Origin: Knoellia koreensis
GTDB lineage: Bacteria > Actinomycetota > Actinomycetes > Actinomycetales > Dermatophilaceae
Direction of reading: 5' to 3'
Length of the DNA stretch: 64,000 nt
NCBI RefSeq assembly: GCF_013041615.1
Contig: NZ_JABEPQ010000002.1
Coordinates: 558,001-622,000 of the forward strand
The notes beneath the pieces were generated by a model. That model had not been told where the DNA came from. It searched no databases and worked only from the letters and a program-made list of their open reading frames with translations. Position numbers and translations under genes: made by a program. This document shows positions 48,335 through 58,741 of this stretch, piece after piece. Position 1 is the first letter of the stretch. Each line of letters begins with the position of its first letter.

Positions 48335-48717
48335 GAATTCCTCTTCTCGGGCGGGCGCAGGCGTGCGAACCCCTGCGCGGCGTGGGCGGCGCCGTGGCCC
48401 CTCCGGCGGGATCGTCCTTGGTCCCAGGCTTCGGGGCGCCGAGGGCGAGACAACTCGCGGCGCGGGGGCGGGTCAACAGTCATGACAAAGACTTGACCAA
48501 ACCCGTGGGAACCCGCGGATTGGACCGGTCAAACCCCTGTGCTTCCTCAGCAGTTGACCAAGACGACGTCATCGGTATGCCGTGCGGCCAGCACGCGCGT
48601 CCGCGGTGCGGACACGTGTGCTCACCATGCGGGCGCGTAACCCGCCCGCCCCGGGCGTCGTTGACAGGGCACCCCCGCGGGACCGATGGCGGCTCCGCGC
48701 CCACGAGTGGAGGCCCG
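48335..48717. other. 383-nt divergent intergenic region
   Basis: Three TTGACC boxes (48493 forward, 48527 reverse as GGTCAA, 48554 forward) and a TTGACA at 48661, about 50 nt before the S15-like start, that could be a -35 element. A GTATGCCG copy lies at 48575. No convincing gene is present. The boxes could serve one regulator of both secreted hydrolases. Confidence 0.4.
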
Positions 48718-50637
48718 ATGTCGCGCCCGTCCCGTCGTCTTGCAGCCGTTGCCACGCTGGCCGTCGGAGCCGGTGGCGTCCTGCTCGGACAGGCCAGCGG
48801 CCCGGCGGCAGCCGCCCCGGCGGTCGGCACCCGCACGCCGGCCGCGACGTCCCCGCAGACCCTCGACGCGGTCGACACCTACACGGGCCTCACCTTCACC
48901 GTCCCGGCGGGCCGGAACGACCTCGGGCAGCCACAGACGTGCACCATCGACGCCGACCTCTACAAGCCGCGCTCCGCCTCGGCCACGAACCGGGTGCCGG
49001 CGATCCTCACCACCAACGGCTTCGGCGGCAGCAAGGACGACCAGGCCGGGCTCGGGCGCGCCTTCGCCCAGCGCGGGTATGCCGTGCTGTCCTACACCGG
49101 GCTCGGCTTCCCCGACAGCGGGTGCAAGATCTCGCTCGACGACCCCGGCGTCGACGGTGTGGCCGCGAGCTCGCTGGTGACGTTCCTCGGCGGCGGCAGC
49201 ACCGCGGCATACCAGTCGGGAGACGTGGGCGGCACGCCCGCCGGACCCGGCGCACTCAGCGTCGACTTCACCAAGCTCGACGACCCGGCCACCCACGACC
49301 CGCGTCTCGGCATGATCGGCGGCTCGTACGGCGGGCAGATCCAGTTCGCCACTGCCGCAACGGATTCGCGCGTCGACACACTGGTCCCGCTCATCACCTG
49401 GAACGACCTGCGCTACTCACTGGCGCCCAACAACACGAGCTTCACGAGCGGCGTGACGTACGCCGACGACAACCCGGGCACTGAGAAGATCGGCTGGGCC
49501 GGGCTCTTCTTCGGCATCGGCATCCTCGACGGCATCCAGGGCACCGCCATCGACCCGACCCGCAACGTCGGCTGCCCCAACTTCGTGCTCGAAGCCTGCA
49601 CCGCCAAGGCCACCCTCGACACCCTCGGATACCCGACGAGCGACACCTACCGACTCACCGACCGCGTCTCGGTGGCCCACTACATCGACAAGGTGAAGAC
49701 GCCGACGCTGCTCATCCAGGGCCAGAACGACACCCTGTTCAACCTCCAGGAGTCGGTCGCCACCTACGACTCCCTCAAGGCCCGCGGTGTGCCGGTCTCC
49801 TTGGTGTGGCAGTCGTGGGGCCACTCCGGCGGCGCCAACGGCAACTCGGGTGCCGCGCCGGGTGAGCTCGACCTCACCGGCCAGCACATCGAGGACACCT
49901 ACCTGGGGCAGCGGATCAAGGACTGGTTCGACCACTACCTCAAGGACGCGAAGACGCCCACCGGTCCCGGCTTCTCCTACTTCCGCGACTGGATCTCCTA
50001 CTCCGGCAACGCTGCTCCCGCCTACGCGACGGCTGCGTCCTACCCCGTCGGCACGTTCCGGACGTTCTACCTGTCGGGGGCTGGTGACCTCGTCGACAAC
50101 CGCAAGGCGGTTCGCACGGGGTCGACCAGCTGGGCGGGCCCCGGGCTCGGCGCGCCGGCCTCTTACAGCGAGGTCTCCGGTCTGGAGGGCCGGGTCGACC
50201 TGCCCCCGAACCTCACCACGCCCTACGACACCCCCGGGACCTTCGGCGCGTGGACGACGGCGGCGCTGGGCACGCCGACCACCATCGTCGGGTCGCCCAA
50301 GCTCACCGTGCGCTTCGACTCCCCCGCCGTCGCGCTGACGCAAAAGACCGGTCCGGCCGGACGGCTCCAGGTGTTCGCCAAGCTCTACGACGTTGCACCC
50401 GATGGCTCGCAGACGTTGGTGCACAAGCTGATCAGCCCCGTGCGCGTCGCGGACGTGACACAGCCGGTCAGCATCGAGCTGCCCGGCATCGTCCACCGGG
50501 TCGAGGCGGGACACCGCCTGCGTCTCGTCCTCGCGAGCACCGACGCGGCATACAAGAACTCGTATGCCGTCCAGCCGGTCACGGTGCGGACGTCACCGCT
50601 GGCGCCCCCGGCGCTGACGGTGCCGGTGGTCCGCTGA
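48718..50637 (+). CDS. secreted S15/CocE-type alpha/beta hydrolase (X-Pro dipeptidyl peptidase-like)
   Basis: 639 residues from ATG 48718 with GGAGG upstream. Signal peptide, nucleophile Ser in GMIGGSYGGQIQF (about 202), acid Asp in QGQNDTLFN (about 340), His in WGHSGGANG (about 368), then a jelly-roll C-terminal domain (VRFDSPAVALTQ ... HRLRLVLAS), as in the CocE/NonD and S15 families. Probably a secreted peptidase or acylase, in line with the neighbouring proteases. Confidence 0.88.
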   Translation: MSRPSRRLAAVATLAVGAGGVLLGQASGPAAAAPAVGTRTPAATSPQTLDAVDTYTGLTFTVPAGRNDLGQPQTCTIDADLYKPRSASATNRVPAILTTNGFGGSKDDQAGLGRAFAQRGYAVLSYTGLGFPDSGCKISLDDPGVDGVAASSLVTFLGGGSTAAYQSGDVGGTPAGPGALSVDFTKLDDPATHDPRLGMIGGSYGGQIQFATAATDSRVDTLVPLITWNDLRYSLAPNNTSFTSGVTYADDNPGTEKIGWAGLFFGIGILDGIQGTAIDPTRNVGCPNFVLEACTAKATLDTLGYPTSDTYRLTDRVSVAHYIDKVKTPTLLIQGQNDTLFNLQESVATYDSLKARGVPVSLVWQSWGHSGGANGNSGAAPGELDLTGQHIEDTYLGQRIKDWFDHYLKDAKTPTGPGFSYFRDWISYSGNAAPAYATAASYPVGTFRTFYLSGAGDLVDNRKAVRTGSTSWAGPGLGAPASYSEVSGLEGRVDLPPNLTTPYDTPGTFGAWTTAALGTPTTIVGSPKLTVRFDSPAVALTQKTGPAGRLQVFAKLYDVAPDGSQTLVHKLISPVRVADVTQPVSIELPGIVHRVEAGHRLRLVLASTDAAYKNSYAVQPVTVRTSPLAPPALTVPVVR

Positions 50638-50640
50638 CGA

Positions 50641-51042
50641 CTACTGCTGGGTGACGTTGCCCCGGACCCACTCGACGATCTCGGTGGTCGTCGCGCCCGG
50701 GGTGAACACCTTGGCGACGCCGATCTTCTCGAGCTCGGGGATGTCGCCCTCGGGGATGATGCCGCCGCCGAAGACCACGATGTCCTGCGCGTCGCGCTCC
50801 TTGAGCAGGTCCATCAGCTTGGCGAAGAGCGTCATGTGGGCGCCGGACAGGACGGACAGGCCGACCGCGTCAGCATCCTCCTGGATGGCGGCCTCGACGA
50901 TCTGCTCCGGTGTCTGGTGCAGGCCGGTGTAGACGACCTCCATGCCCGCATCACGCAGTGCGCGGGCGACCACCTTGGCGCCACGGTCGTGTCCGTCGAG
51001 CCCGGGCTTGGCCACGACGACGCGCAGGGGGGTGTCAGTCAT
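50641..51042 (-). CDS. cobalamin-binding domain protein (MCM C-terminal type)
   Basis: 133 residues. B12-binding motif DGHDRG (Asp-x-His-x-x-Gly) in [12 protein letters not shown], then [10 protein letters not shown] and [11 protein letters not shown]. Like the small subunit of methylmalonyl-CoA mutase-type mutases; no catalytic partner is seen nearby. Confidence 0.92.
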   Translation of the reverse strand: MTDTPLRVVVAKPGLDGHDRGAKVVARALRDAGMEVVYTGLHQTPEQIVEAAIQEDADAVGLSVLSGAHMTLFAKLMDLLKERDAQDIVVFGGGIIPEGDIPELEKIGVAKVFTPGATTTEIVEWVRGNVTQQ

Positions 51043-51189
51043 AGGGGCAGGGTAACCACTACCCGGGAGTCGGAAGTCATCGATGCCTCGTCCGCTCGCC
51101 GTCGAGGACGGGCCGTTCGTCGCGACACGCACGGCACGTGACGCAGAACACCCACCTGATGAGCGTTCAACGACTACGTTCGGTAAGTC

Positions 51190-52230
51190 ATGTCGAGCAG
51201 CGCCGGCCGCCCGCACCGACCGCCCGCACCGAAGCGGGCACCGTCGGGCGACACCGCACGTCCGAACGCGCTCACCCGGGCCGCCGGCAAGGTCAAGGCG
51301 GTCGCCGGCGGGGCGAACGACGTCGTCGGCGGTGCCGCCAAGGCACTGGCCTCCCCCACCGGCCTCGTGGGCGCCGCCGTCGAGGCCGCGTGGCTGACCA
51401 CCCACCTCGCGCTCTACCCGTGGGGCCTGCTCGGGCGGCACGGCCGCGGCGAGGACAACCTCGGCTACCGCGTCGAGCACCTGCCACCCATCCAGCGGGG
51501 GCTCGTGATCTCCGACGTCGAGGCGGCCGGGACGCCGATCCTGCTCGTGCACGGCATGGTCGACAACCGCTCCATCTTCACGCTGCTGCGCCTCGGGCTG
51601 CGCCGCCGAGGCTTCGGCCGCGTGACGTCGATGAACTACTCGCCGTTCACCGGTGACGTGCGGGTCGCCGCCGCCCGGCTCGCGGAGGAGGTCGAGGCGC
51701 TGGTCGCGGAGACCGGCTACGAGCGCATCCACGTGGTCGGTCACTCCATGGGCGGCCTCATCGCTCGCTACTACGTGACCCGGCTCGGCGGCGACGAACG
51801 CGTCCACACCCTCGTCACGCTCGGCACGCCCCACCAGGGCACCTACACGGCATACGGATGGAACTCCCAGCTCACCCGGCAGCTGCGCCCCGACAGCGGC
51901 CTCATGCGCGAGCTGGCCCAGCCCGTCCCCTCGTGCCGCACCCGGTTCGTCGTCTACTGGTCCGACCTCGACCAGATGATCTTCCCGCAGCGGCACGCCG
52001 CCTTGGACCACCCCGACCTCGCCGTCACCAACGTCGACCTGCACGGGGTCGGCCACATGTCGCTGCCGATCCTCGGCAGCGTCGTGCACGGCATCTCCTC
52101 GGCCCTGGCCCACCTCGACACCGAGGGCCACACGCTCACCCCGGGCGTCACCGAGCTGCGTCCTGCACCGGCTGGCGCCGCGCGGCAGCCCCGCCAGACC
52201 CGCTCGTCCCGCCCGGCTCGCACCCGATGA
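51190..52230 (+). CDS. alpha/beta hydrolase, lipase/PGAP1-like
   Basis: 346 residues. [14 protein letters not shown] (oxyanion region), nucleophile Ser in [15 protein letters not shown] (about 194), later Asp in WSDLDQMI and His in GVGHMSLP. An Arg/Pro-rich N-terminal 45 residues precedes a hydrophobic stretch. Probably a lipase or esterase; substrate unknown. Confidence 0.85.
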   Translation: MSSSAGRPHRPPAPKRAPSGDTARPNALTRAAGKVKAVAGGANDVVGGAAKALASPTGLVGAAVEAAWLTTHLALYPWGLLGRHGRGEDNLGYRVEHLPPIQRGLVISDVEAAGTPILLVHGMVDNRSIFTLLRLGLRRRGFGRVTSMNYSPFTGDVRVAAARLAEEVEALVAETGYERIHVVGHSMGGLIARYYVTRLGGDERVHTLVTLGTPHQGTYTAYGWNSQLTRQLRPDSGLMRELAQPVPSCRTRFVVYWSDLDQMIFPQRHAALDHPDLAVTNVDLHGVGHMSLPILGSVVHGISSALAHLDTEGHTLTPGVTELRPAPAGAARQPRQTRSSRPARTR

Positions 52231-52273
52231 GCTCAGGCGCGAGGGTCATCCGTTCGGACGGGGCGGATTTTGT

Positions 52274-52290
52274 GTAACGAACTGGTCACG
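52274..52290 (+). promoter_or_regulatory. MtrA-like direct repeat upstream of M23 peptidase
   Basis: GTAACG (52274-52279) and GTCACG (52285-52290), 11 bp apart, 18 nt before the GTG start. MtrA of actinobacteria binds such GTAAC/GTCAC repeats upstream of cell-wall hydrolase genes; fit is by eye only. Confidence 0.4.
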
Positions 52291-52307
52291 CTACTCTCGG
52301 TCACTCC

Positions 52308-53135
52308 GTGTCCCCTCGCACGTCAGGTCATCACTTCGTGAGCACATCCTCCTACGAGGGCCGTCACCGCGCCCCGGGCCGTCACCGTGCGCCCCGGCGC
52401 GGACTGCGGGTACCCACCGGGCTCAAGGCCGGCTTCATCCTCCCCAGCGCCGCTGCGGCGGCGCTCGTGGTGACCGCCTCCGGCGCCACCGTCGCCGACT
52501 CCGCACCCGCCGTGTTCGACCTGGCCGGGGCCGGCGCCAAGGCGAAGGAGGCCAAGGCGCAGGACGCCAAGGCCTCCGCGTTCGAGCGCACCGAGGCCCA
52601 GCAGCAGCGTGAGGCCCAGGCCACCGCAGCCAACGCCCGCGTCATCGAGGCCCAGCGCATCGCCCGCAACGCCGAGCGCAAGGCCGTCGCCAAGCGGACC
52701 GCCAAGGCAGCCGCGCTCAAGAAGGCCGAGGACGCCCGCAAGGCGCGCGAGAAGTGGCTCATGCCGGTCCAGGGCGCCATCTTCACGTCCGGCTACGGCT
52801 GGCGCTGGGGCCGCATGCACCAGGGCGACGACCTGGCGATGCCGATCGGCACCCCGCTCAAGGCCATGTCGACCGGCACGGTGATCTTCGCCGGGGTGCA
52901 GGGCGGCTACGGCAACAAGGTCGAGATCGAGTACTGGGACGGCACCGTCTCCTACTACGGCCACATGAACTCCATCTCCGCCACGGTGGGCCAGAAGGTC
53001 GCACCCGGCGACGTCATCGGCTACTCCGGCAACACCGGCCGCTCGACCGGCCCGCACCTGCACCTGGAGATCCACCCGAACGGCGGCCCGGCCATCGACC
53101 CCGGCCCCTGGCTGCAGAACAAGGGCCTGCAGTAG
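52308..53135 (+). CDS. M23 (LytM) peptidoglycan endopeptidase
   Basis: 275 residues from GTG 52308; a second in-frame GTG at 52338 is possible. Membrane/signal segment (about 40-62), then an Ala/Lys/Glu-rich coiled coil (about 75-145), then a LytM domain with HxxxD in MHQGDDLA (about 172) and HLHLEIH near 255, the zinc ligands. Cleaves peptidoglycan cross-links outside the cell. Confidence 0.93.
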   Translation: MSPRTSGHHFVSTSSYEGRHRAPGRHRAPRRGLRVPTGLKAGFILPSAAAAALVVTASGATVADSAPAVFDLAGAGAKAKEAKAQDAKASAFERTEAQQQREAQATAANARVIEAQRIARNAERKAVAKRTAKAAALKKAEDARKAREKWLMPVQGAIFTSGYGWRWGRMHQGDDLAMPIGTPLKAMSTGTVIFAGVQGGYGNKVEIEYWDGTVSYYGHMNSISATVGQKVAPGDVIGYSGNTGRSTGPHLHLEIHPNGGPAIDPGPWLQNKGLQ

Positions 53136-53181
53136 CCCCTCCTCCCCCGAAGCCCGGCGCACCTGACACCCGCCAGGCCGT

Positions 53182-53197
53182 TGTATCATTTGATACA
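53182..53197. promoter_or_regulatory. palindromic operator TGTATCA-TT-TGATACA
   Basis: Perfect 7-bp arms with a TT spacer, ending on the A of the SRPBCC start codon. AT-rich in a GC-rich region. Typical of a TetR-type operator; the downstream TetR gene in the same operon could bind it. Confidence 0.65.
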
Positions 53198-53622
53198 TGA
53201 TTGCCGTCGAGCTTCGCTCCCCTGCTCCGGCCGAGACGGTCTGGGACCTGGTTGCCGACCTGCCCCGGTGGGGTGAGCGGCTTCCCACCATGGACTCCGT
53301 CACGCCACTCGTCGCGGACCAACCCACAGGCGTCGGCAGCCGTTTCGAGGTGCGCCAGCCCGGGCTGCGTCCTGCGGTCTACACCGTGACTCGGTGGGAC
53401 CCAGGCGCCGGGTTCGACTGGGAGGCAAGGACTTTGGGGGTTCGCACCGTCGCGACCCACGAGGTGACGCGCGACGGCGACGGGTCCCTGCTGGTCCTCA
53501 CGCTCACCTGGTCGGGGCCGATGGCGTGGCTGGCCCGGCGCGTGTTCGGCCGCAAGGCCGAGGCCATGGTGCGCGAGGAGGCGCAGACGTTCGCCCGGCT
53601 GGCGACGGCCGAGCAGGCCTGA
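53197..53622 (+). CDS. SRPBCC family protein
   Basis: 141 residues: MIAVELRSPAPAETVWDLVADLPRWGERLP (SRPBCC N-terminus), YTVTRWDPGAGFDWE in the middle and a final helix. Binds a hydrophobic ligand in this fold. Its start codon overlaps the operator, and the TetR gene follows three nt after its stop. Confidence 0.82.
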   Translation: MIAVELRSPAPAETVWDLVADLPRWGERLPTMDSVTPLVADQPTGVGSRFEVRQPGLRPAVYTVTRWDPGAGFDWEARTLGVRTVATHEVTRDGDGSLLVLTLTWSGPMAWLARRVFGRKAEAMVREEAQTFARLATAEQA

Positions 53623-53624
53623 GT

Positions 53625-54200
53625 ATGCCGCCGGGAGACTCCTCGTCGCCGCGCGCCGAGCTGCTCGCGCGCGCCATCGACTACTACGCACGGCACGGCG
53701 TCCTCGACACCAGCATGCGCACACTGGCCGCCGGCATCGGGACGAGCAACCGAATGCTCAACTACCACTTCGGGTCGCGTGAGGACCTGCTCGCCGCCGT
53801 CGTGGAGGCCGTGTGCGAAGCCGAGGGCGATGCGATCCGCGGCTACCTCGAGGCGTCGCAGGACCCGTTCGAGGCCGGGCTCGCCTACTGGGAGCACGTG
53901 GCCGCGACCGCCGAGGTGTTCGCGCCGCTGTTCTACGAGCTGTCCGCGCACGCGATGTACGGCAAGCCGTACGCCGCTCGGCTGCGCGACGTGCTGGTCA
54001 GCGCGTGGCTCGACGCCTTCACCACGGGCTTCCGCCGGGTGACCGGCACCCCCGACGAGGCGTGGCAGCTGGCCCACCTCAGCCTGGCCGTCGGTCGCGG
54101 AGTGCTGTTCGACCTGGCCCTCGGCGGCGACCGCGCCACGGCCGACGCCACCATCGCCGCCTACACGGCCATGGTCCGCCAGCAGGTCGAGAACGCCTGA
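53625..54200 (+). CDS. TetR-family regulator
   Basis: 191 residues. HTH: RAIDYYARHGVLDTSMRTLAAGIGTSNRMLNYHFGSREDLLAAVVE. Start ATG 53625 lies in a GTATGCCGC motif. Co-transcribed with the SRPBCC gene; likely autoregulated through the 53182 palindrome. Confidence 0.9.
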   Translation: MPPGDSSSPRAELLARAIDYYARHGVLDTSMRTLAAGIGTSNRMLNYHFGSREDLLAAVVEAVCEAEGDAIRGYLEASQDPFEAGLAYWEHVAATAEVFAPLFYELSAHAMYGKPYAARLRDVLVSAWLDAFTTGFRRVTGTPDEAWQLAHLSLAVGRGVLFDLALGGDRATADATIAAYTAMVRQQVENA

Positions 54201-54308
54201 GACACCGGCCGACGGCGCGACGACTCCGGTCAGGTGACGACCCTGCGGGATGCCAGCCGCGCGGCATACTGCGCCCCTGGCAGCCCGGAAGAGCGCGAAG
54301 GCGACCTG

Positions 54309-56762
54309 TCAGAGCTTCTCGAGCGGGGCGTAGCGCAGCAGGAACCGCTTGACGCCGGTCTCCCCGCCGAAGTCGACGTGCGCCTGCGTCTTGTCGCCCT
54401 CGCCCTCGGTCTTGACGACGGTGCCCATGCCGTAGCTGTCGTGGGTGACCTTGTCGCCGGGCTTGAGCGCGATGACGGGGCGGTTGCCGGGCGAGCGCAC
54501 GCCGGGGCGACCGGCCAGCGTCGCCACGGCCGGGCGCGACGGGCGCCGGACCTCGGTCGCGGCCGCCGCGCGCTGCCAGTCGACGAGGTGTCCGGGGATC
54601 TCGTCGAGGAAGCGGCTCGCCGGGTTGTACTGGGGCGCCCCCCACGCGGAGCGCACCGCCGCACGCGACAGGTGGAGGCGCTGGCGGGCGCGGGTGATGC
54701 CGACGTAGGCCAGCCGCCGCTCCTCCTCGAGCTCCTTGGGGTCGCCGAGCGCGCGCAGGTGGGGGAAGGTGCCGTCCTCGAGGCCGGTGAGGAAGACGAC
54801 GGGGAACTCCAGGCCCTTGGCGGTGTGCAGCGTCATCAGCGTGACGACGCCCTGCTCCTCCGCCTCCTCGGTCTCGGGGATCTCATCGGCGTCGGCGACC
54901 AGCGACACCTGCTCGAGGAAGTCCTCGAGGCTCGCGACCTCGCCGGTCGACGCGCGTGACTCGTCGAACTCCTGCGCCACGGCGACGAGCTCGGCGAGGT
55001 TCTCGATGCGGGTCTCGTCCTGCGGGTCGTGGCTGGCGCGCAGCTCCTTGAGGTAGCCGGACTTGTCGAGGATCGCCTCGAGCAGGTCGGCCACGCCGGC
55101 CTCGTCGTCCTCGTGGATGCGGCCCAGCTCCTCGAGCAGCGTGGTGAAGCCCTTGACCGCCGCGACCGAGCGCGTCGCGATGCCGGGTGCGTCCTCGACC
55201 CGGCCCAGCGCCGCCACGAACGGGATCCGCTCGCGGTCGGCTAGCGCGGCCACGGCACCCTCGGCCCGGTCGCCGATGCCGCGCTTGGGCACGTTGAGGA
55301 TGCGTCGCAGGTTGACCGTGTCGGCGGGGTTGGAGATGACGCGCAGGTAGGCGAGCGCGTCCTTGACCTCGCGCCGCTCGTAGAACCGCGTGCCGCCAAC
55401 CACCTTGTAGGGCAAGCCAACTCGCACGAAGACTTCCTCGAGCGCACGCGACTGGGCGTTGGTGCGGTAGAAGACCGCGACGTCCTTGGGCTTCACGCCC
55501 GCCGCGTCGGAGAGCTCGTCGATGGTCTTGGCGACGAACGACGCCTCGTCGTGCTCGTTGTCGGCGACGTAGCCGACGATGAGGTCGCCGTCGCCGCTGT
55601 CGGTCCAGAGGTTCTTCTTGCGGCGGCCCTCGTTGCGGGCGATGACGGCGTTGGCTGCCTGGAGGATCGTCTGGGTGGAGCGGTAGTTCTGCTCGAGCAG
55701 GATGGTCCGGGCGTCCGGGTAGTCCTCCTCGAACTCGATGATGTTGCGGATCGTCGCCCCGCGGAACGCGTAGATCGACTGGTCCGCATCGCCCACGACG
55801 ACCAGCTCGGCCGGCGGCACGGCATACGTCTCACCCTCCGCGTGCACCGGCCCGACCAGCTCCCGAACCAGCTGGTACTGCGCGTGGTTCGTGTCCTGGT
55901 ACTCGTCGACGAGCACGTGCCGGAACCGGCGCCGGTAGTGCTCCGCCACGTCGGGGAACGCCTGGAGGATGTTGACGGTCGTCATGATGAGGTCGTCGAA
56001 GTCGAGCGCGTTCGCCGCCCGCAGCCGCCGCTGGTACTCGGTGTAGGCCTCGGCCAGCATCCGCTCCTGGTGCGTGCCCTCGGTGACCCGCGACGCGAAC
56101 GTCTCCTCGTCGACGAGCTCGTTCTTGAGGTTGCTGACCTGGTGGCTGAACGACCGCGGCGGGTAGCGCTTGGGGTCGAGGTCGAGGTCGCGCAGCACCA
56201 TCGCCATGAGCCGCTGGCTGTCGGCCGCGTCGTAGATCGAGAACGTCGACTTGAGCCCGACCTTGCCGGCCTCGCGCCGCAGGATGCGCACGCACGCCGA
56301 GTGGAACGTCATGACCCACATCGACTTCGCGCGCGGCCCGACGAGGGCGGTCACCCGCTCGCGCATCTCGGCGGCGGCCTTGTTGGTGAACGTGATCGCG
56401 AGCACCTGCCCCGGCTGCACCCCGCGCGCCCCGAGGAGGTAGGCGATGCGGTTGGTCAGCACGCGCGTCTTGCCCGACCCGGCGCCGGCGACGATGAGCA
56501 GCGGGCTGCCCTGGTGGAGGACGGCCTCGCGCTGGGGCGGGTTGAGTCCCTCGAGCAGGCTCTCGGGGTCGATCTGTGGGTGGGTATGCCGCCCGCTCGC
56601 CTCCGCACCCCCGTCACCACCGGGCGCCTCACCGCCGGCGACCGCCCACGCGGGCACGCCGCGGTCGTCGACCAGGGCAGCCCGGGCGGAGCTGACCGTG
56701 TTGTCGTCAGGGGTCGGGCTGGTTGCGGCGTCGCCGAAGAGGTTGTCGAAGAGAGTGCTCAT
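54309..56762 (-). CDS. pcrA: ATP-dependent DNA helicase PcrA/UvrD
   Basis: 817 residues from ATG 56762. Motif [11 protein letters not shown] and [13 protein letters not shown]; Ia: [56 protein letters not shown]; Tudor-like C-terminus ([21 protein letters not shown]). Main repair and replication-restart helicase. Upstream it is divergent from the uracil-DNA glycosylase. Confidence 0.96.
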   Translation of the reverse strand: MSTLFDNLFGDAATSPTPDDNTVSSARAALVDDRGVPAWAVAGGEAPGGDGGAEASGRHTHPQIDPESLLEGLNPPQREAVLHQGSPLLIVAGAGSGKTRVLTNRIAYLLGARGVQPGQVLAITFTNKAAAEMRERVTALVGPRAKSMWVMTFHSACVRILRREAGKVGLKSTFSIYDAADSQRLMAMVLRDLDLDPKRYPPRSFSHQVSNLKNELVDEETFASRVTEGTHQERMLAEAYTEYQRRLRAANALDFDDLIMTTVNILQAFPDVAEHYRRRFRHVLVDEYQDTNHAQYQLVRELVGPVHAEGETYAVPPAELVVVGDADQSIYAFRGATIRNIIEFEEDYPDARTILLEQNYRSTQTILQAANAVIARNEGRRKKNLWTDSGDGDLIVGYVADNEHDEASFVAKTIDELSDAAGVKPKDVAVFYRTNAQSRALEEVFVRVGLPYKVVGGTRFYERREVKDALAYLRVISNPADTVNLRRILNVPKRGIGDRAEGAVAALADRERIPFVAALGRVEDAPGIATRSVAAVKGFTTLLEELGRIHEDDEAGVADLLEAILDKSGYLKELRASHDPQDETRIENLAELVAVAQEFDESRASTGEVASLEDFLEQVSLVADADEIPETEEAEEQGVVTLMTLHTAKGLEFPVVFLTGLEDGTFPHLRALGDPKELEEERRLAYVGITRARQRLHLSRAAVRSAWGAPQYNPASRFLDEIPGHLVDWQRAAAATEVRRPSRPAVATLAGRPGVRSPGNRPVIALKPGDKVTHDSYGMGTVVKTEGEGDKTQAHVDFGGETGVKRFLLRYAPLEKL

Positions 56763-56847
56763 GCTGGCGTCCAGCCTACGTGCCGCGAGCGACATCCCGA
56801 GCCGCCCATCCACCGCCCGGCGACACACGGTGGGTAGGTTCGGGCGG

Positions 56848-57681
56848 GTGACCTCCCCCGCCGAGCCGCACCCGATCACGGGGCAGGAGTTCACCTCGCC
56901 GGTGCCGCCCGGGTCCGGCTGGCCGGGCGACCCCGCGACACCCGCCACTCCGGTCGCCCACGACGCCGCCCAGGTCATCGAGCTGGCGCGCTCGAGCCGC
57001 GACCTGGCCGAGCTCGACGCGCGCACCTCGGTGTGCCGCGCGTGCCCGCGCCTGGTCGCCTGGAGGGAGGAGGTCGCCACGACCGGGCGACGCGCCTCGT
57101 TCGCCGACCAGCCCTACTGGGGCCGACCTGTGCCGTCGTTCGGCGACCCGGAGCCCGAGGTGCTGGTCGTGGGCCTCGCCCCGGCCGCCAACGGGGCCAA
57201 CCGCACCGGTCGCATGTTCACCGGTGACCGGTCCGGCGACTTCCTGTATGCCGCGTTGTACCGTGCCGGGTTCGCCAGCCAGCCCGACGCCACGGCGAGC
57301 GGCGACGGCCTGGTACTGCACGGCATACGCATCGCCGCCCCGGTCCACTGCGCTCCCCCGGCCAACAAGCCCACGACTCAGGAGAAGGCGACCTGCGCCG
57401 GCTGGCTCGACCGCGAGCTCGAGCTCGTCGGGCCGACGCTGCGCTCGGTGCTCGTGCTCGGGTCGATCGGATGGGACGCCATGCTCGCCGCGGCACGCCG
57501 GGTCGGCTGGGAGGTGCCGCGGCCCAAACCGCGGTTCGGGCACGGCGCCGAGGCGGTCCTCACCCAGCCGGACGGGCGGGAGGTGCGACTCGTCGGCAGC
57601 TACCACGTGAGCCAGCAGAACACCTTCACCGGCAAGCTCACGCCGGCCATGCTCGACGCCGTGGTCGCGCGGCTGCGCTGA
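56848..57681 (+). CDS. uracil-DNA glycosylase family 5 (UdgB-like)
   Basis: 277 residues from GTG 56848. [12 protein letters not shown] with two late Cys (PVHCAPP, KATCAGW) fits an iron-sulphur cluster. [19 protein letters not shown] is the family 5 active-site loop and GSYHVSQQN the late motif. Removes uracil and some damaged bases from DNA. Confidence 0.9.
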   Translation: MTSPAEPHPITGQEFTSPVPPGSGWPGDPATPATPVAHDAAQVIELARSSRDLAELDARTSVCRACPRLVAWREEVATTGRRASFADQPYWGRPVPSFGDPEPEVLVVGLAPAANGANRTGRMFTGDRSGDFLYAALYRAGFASQPDATASGDGLVLHGIRIAAPVHCAPPANKPTTQEKATCAGWLDRELELVGPTLRSVLVLGSIGWDAMLAAARRVGWEVPRPKPRFGHGAEAVLTQPDGREVRLVGSYHVSQQNTFTGKLTPAMLDAVVARLR

Positions 57682-57715
57682 CGCGCGGGGCGAGCCCGCG
57701 GCATACAGTCGGCTC

Positions 57716-58702
57716 ATGACCGACACCACTGCCACCGCGCTCGTGTGCACCAAGCCTGGCGACTCCTCCGTTCTGGAGGTGCAGGACGTCGAGGTGAGCC
57801 CGCCCGGCGAGGGTGAGGCGCAGGTCGAGGTGGCCGCGGTCGGCGTCAACTTCATCGACGTCTACCAGCGCCAGGGCGTCTACCCGATGGAGACGCCGTT
57901 CGTCATGTGCTCCGAGGGCGCCGGCACGGTGCGTGCCGTCGGAGAGGGCGTCACGGACGTGGCGGTCGGCGACCGGGTGGCCTGGGCGCACCCGGTGGGT
58001 GCGGGCGCGACGACTGCCAACCGCCCCGCCAAGGACCTCGTGCCGGTGCCCGACGGGCTCGACCTCGAGACCGCGGCCGCCGCCATGCTTCAGGGCATGA
58101 CCGCGCACTACCTCGTCAACTCCACGTATGCCGTGGGGCCGGGGACCGTGGCCCTCGTCCACGCCGCGGCCGGCGGCGTCGGCCAGCTGCTCGTGCAGAT
58201 GATCACGGCCAAGGGTGGCAAGGTCATCGCGACCGCGGGCTCGGAGGACAAGCTGGAGATCGCGCGCCGGCTCGGGGCGGTCGCGGCGATCAACTACCGC
58301 GAGACCGACGACCTGGCCGCCGCCGTCCGAAAAGCCAATGGTGGCAACGGGGTTGACGTCGCCTACGACGGCGTGGGGAAGGCGACCTTCGATGCGTCGC
58401 TGGACTCGCTGCGGCCGCGCGGGATGCTGGTGCTGTTCGGCGGTGCGAGTGGACAGGTGCCGCCGTTCGATCTCCAGCGGCTCAACAAGGCGGGGTCGGT
58501 CTACGTCACGCGGCCGACACTGGTCAACTACACGGCGACGCGCGAGGAACTGCTCGAGCGCGGCGAGTCGGTGCTGGGCGACTTGGCGGCCGGGCGGCTG
58601 CACATCGAGATCGGGGGCCGCTACCCGTTGGCGGAGGCCGCCCGCGCCTACGACGACCTCGAGTCGCGCCGCACCACCGGAAAGCTGCTGCTCATCCCGT
58701 GA
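57716..58702 (+). CDS. NADPH:quinone oxidoreductase (MDR family)
   Basis: 328 residues. GVNFIDVYQRQGVYPMETPFVMCSEGAGTV, the Rossmann motif VHAAAGGVGQLLVQM and VAAINYRETDDL are those of the zinc-free quinone reductase group (QOR). Starts 34 nt after the glycosylase. Confidence 0.92.
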   Translation: MTDTTATALVCTKPGDSSVLEVQDVEVSPPGEGEAQVEVAAVGVNFIDVYQRQGVYPMETPFVMCSEGAGTVRAVGEGVTDVAVGDRVAWAHPVGAGATTANRPAKDLVPVPDGLDLETAAAAMLQGMTAHYLVNSTYAVGPGTVALVHAAAGGVGQLLVQMITAKGGKVIATAGSEDKLEIARRLGAVAAINYRETDDLAAAVRKANGGNGVDVAYDGVGKATFDASLDSLRPRGMLVLFGGASGQVPPFDLQRLNKAGSVYVTRPTLVNYTATREELLERGESVLGDLAAGRLHIEIGGRYPLAEAARAYDDLESRRTTGKLLLIP

Positions 58703-58741
58703 ACCGCTGGCACTGACACCGGCGCCGGGCAGGATGGGGCC

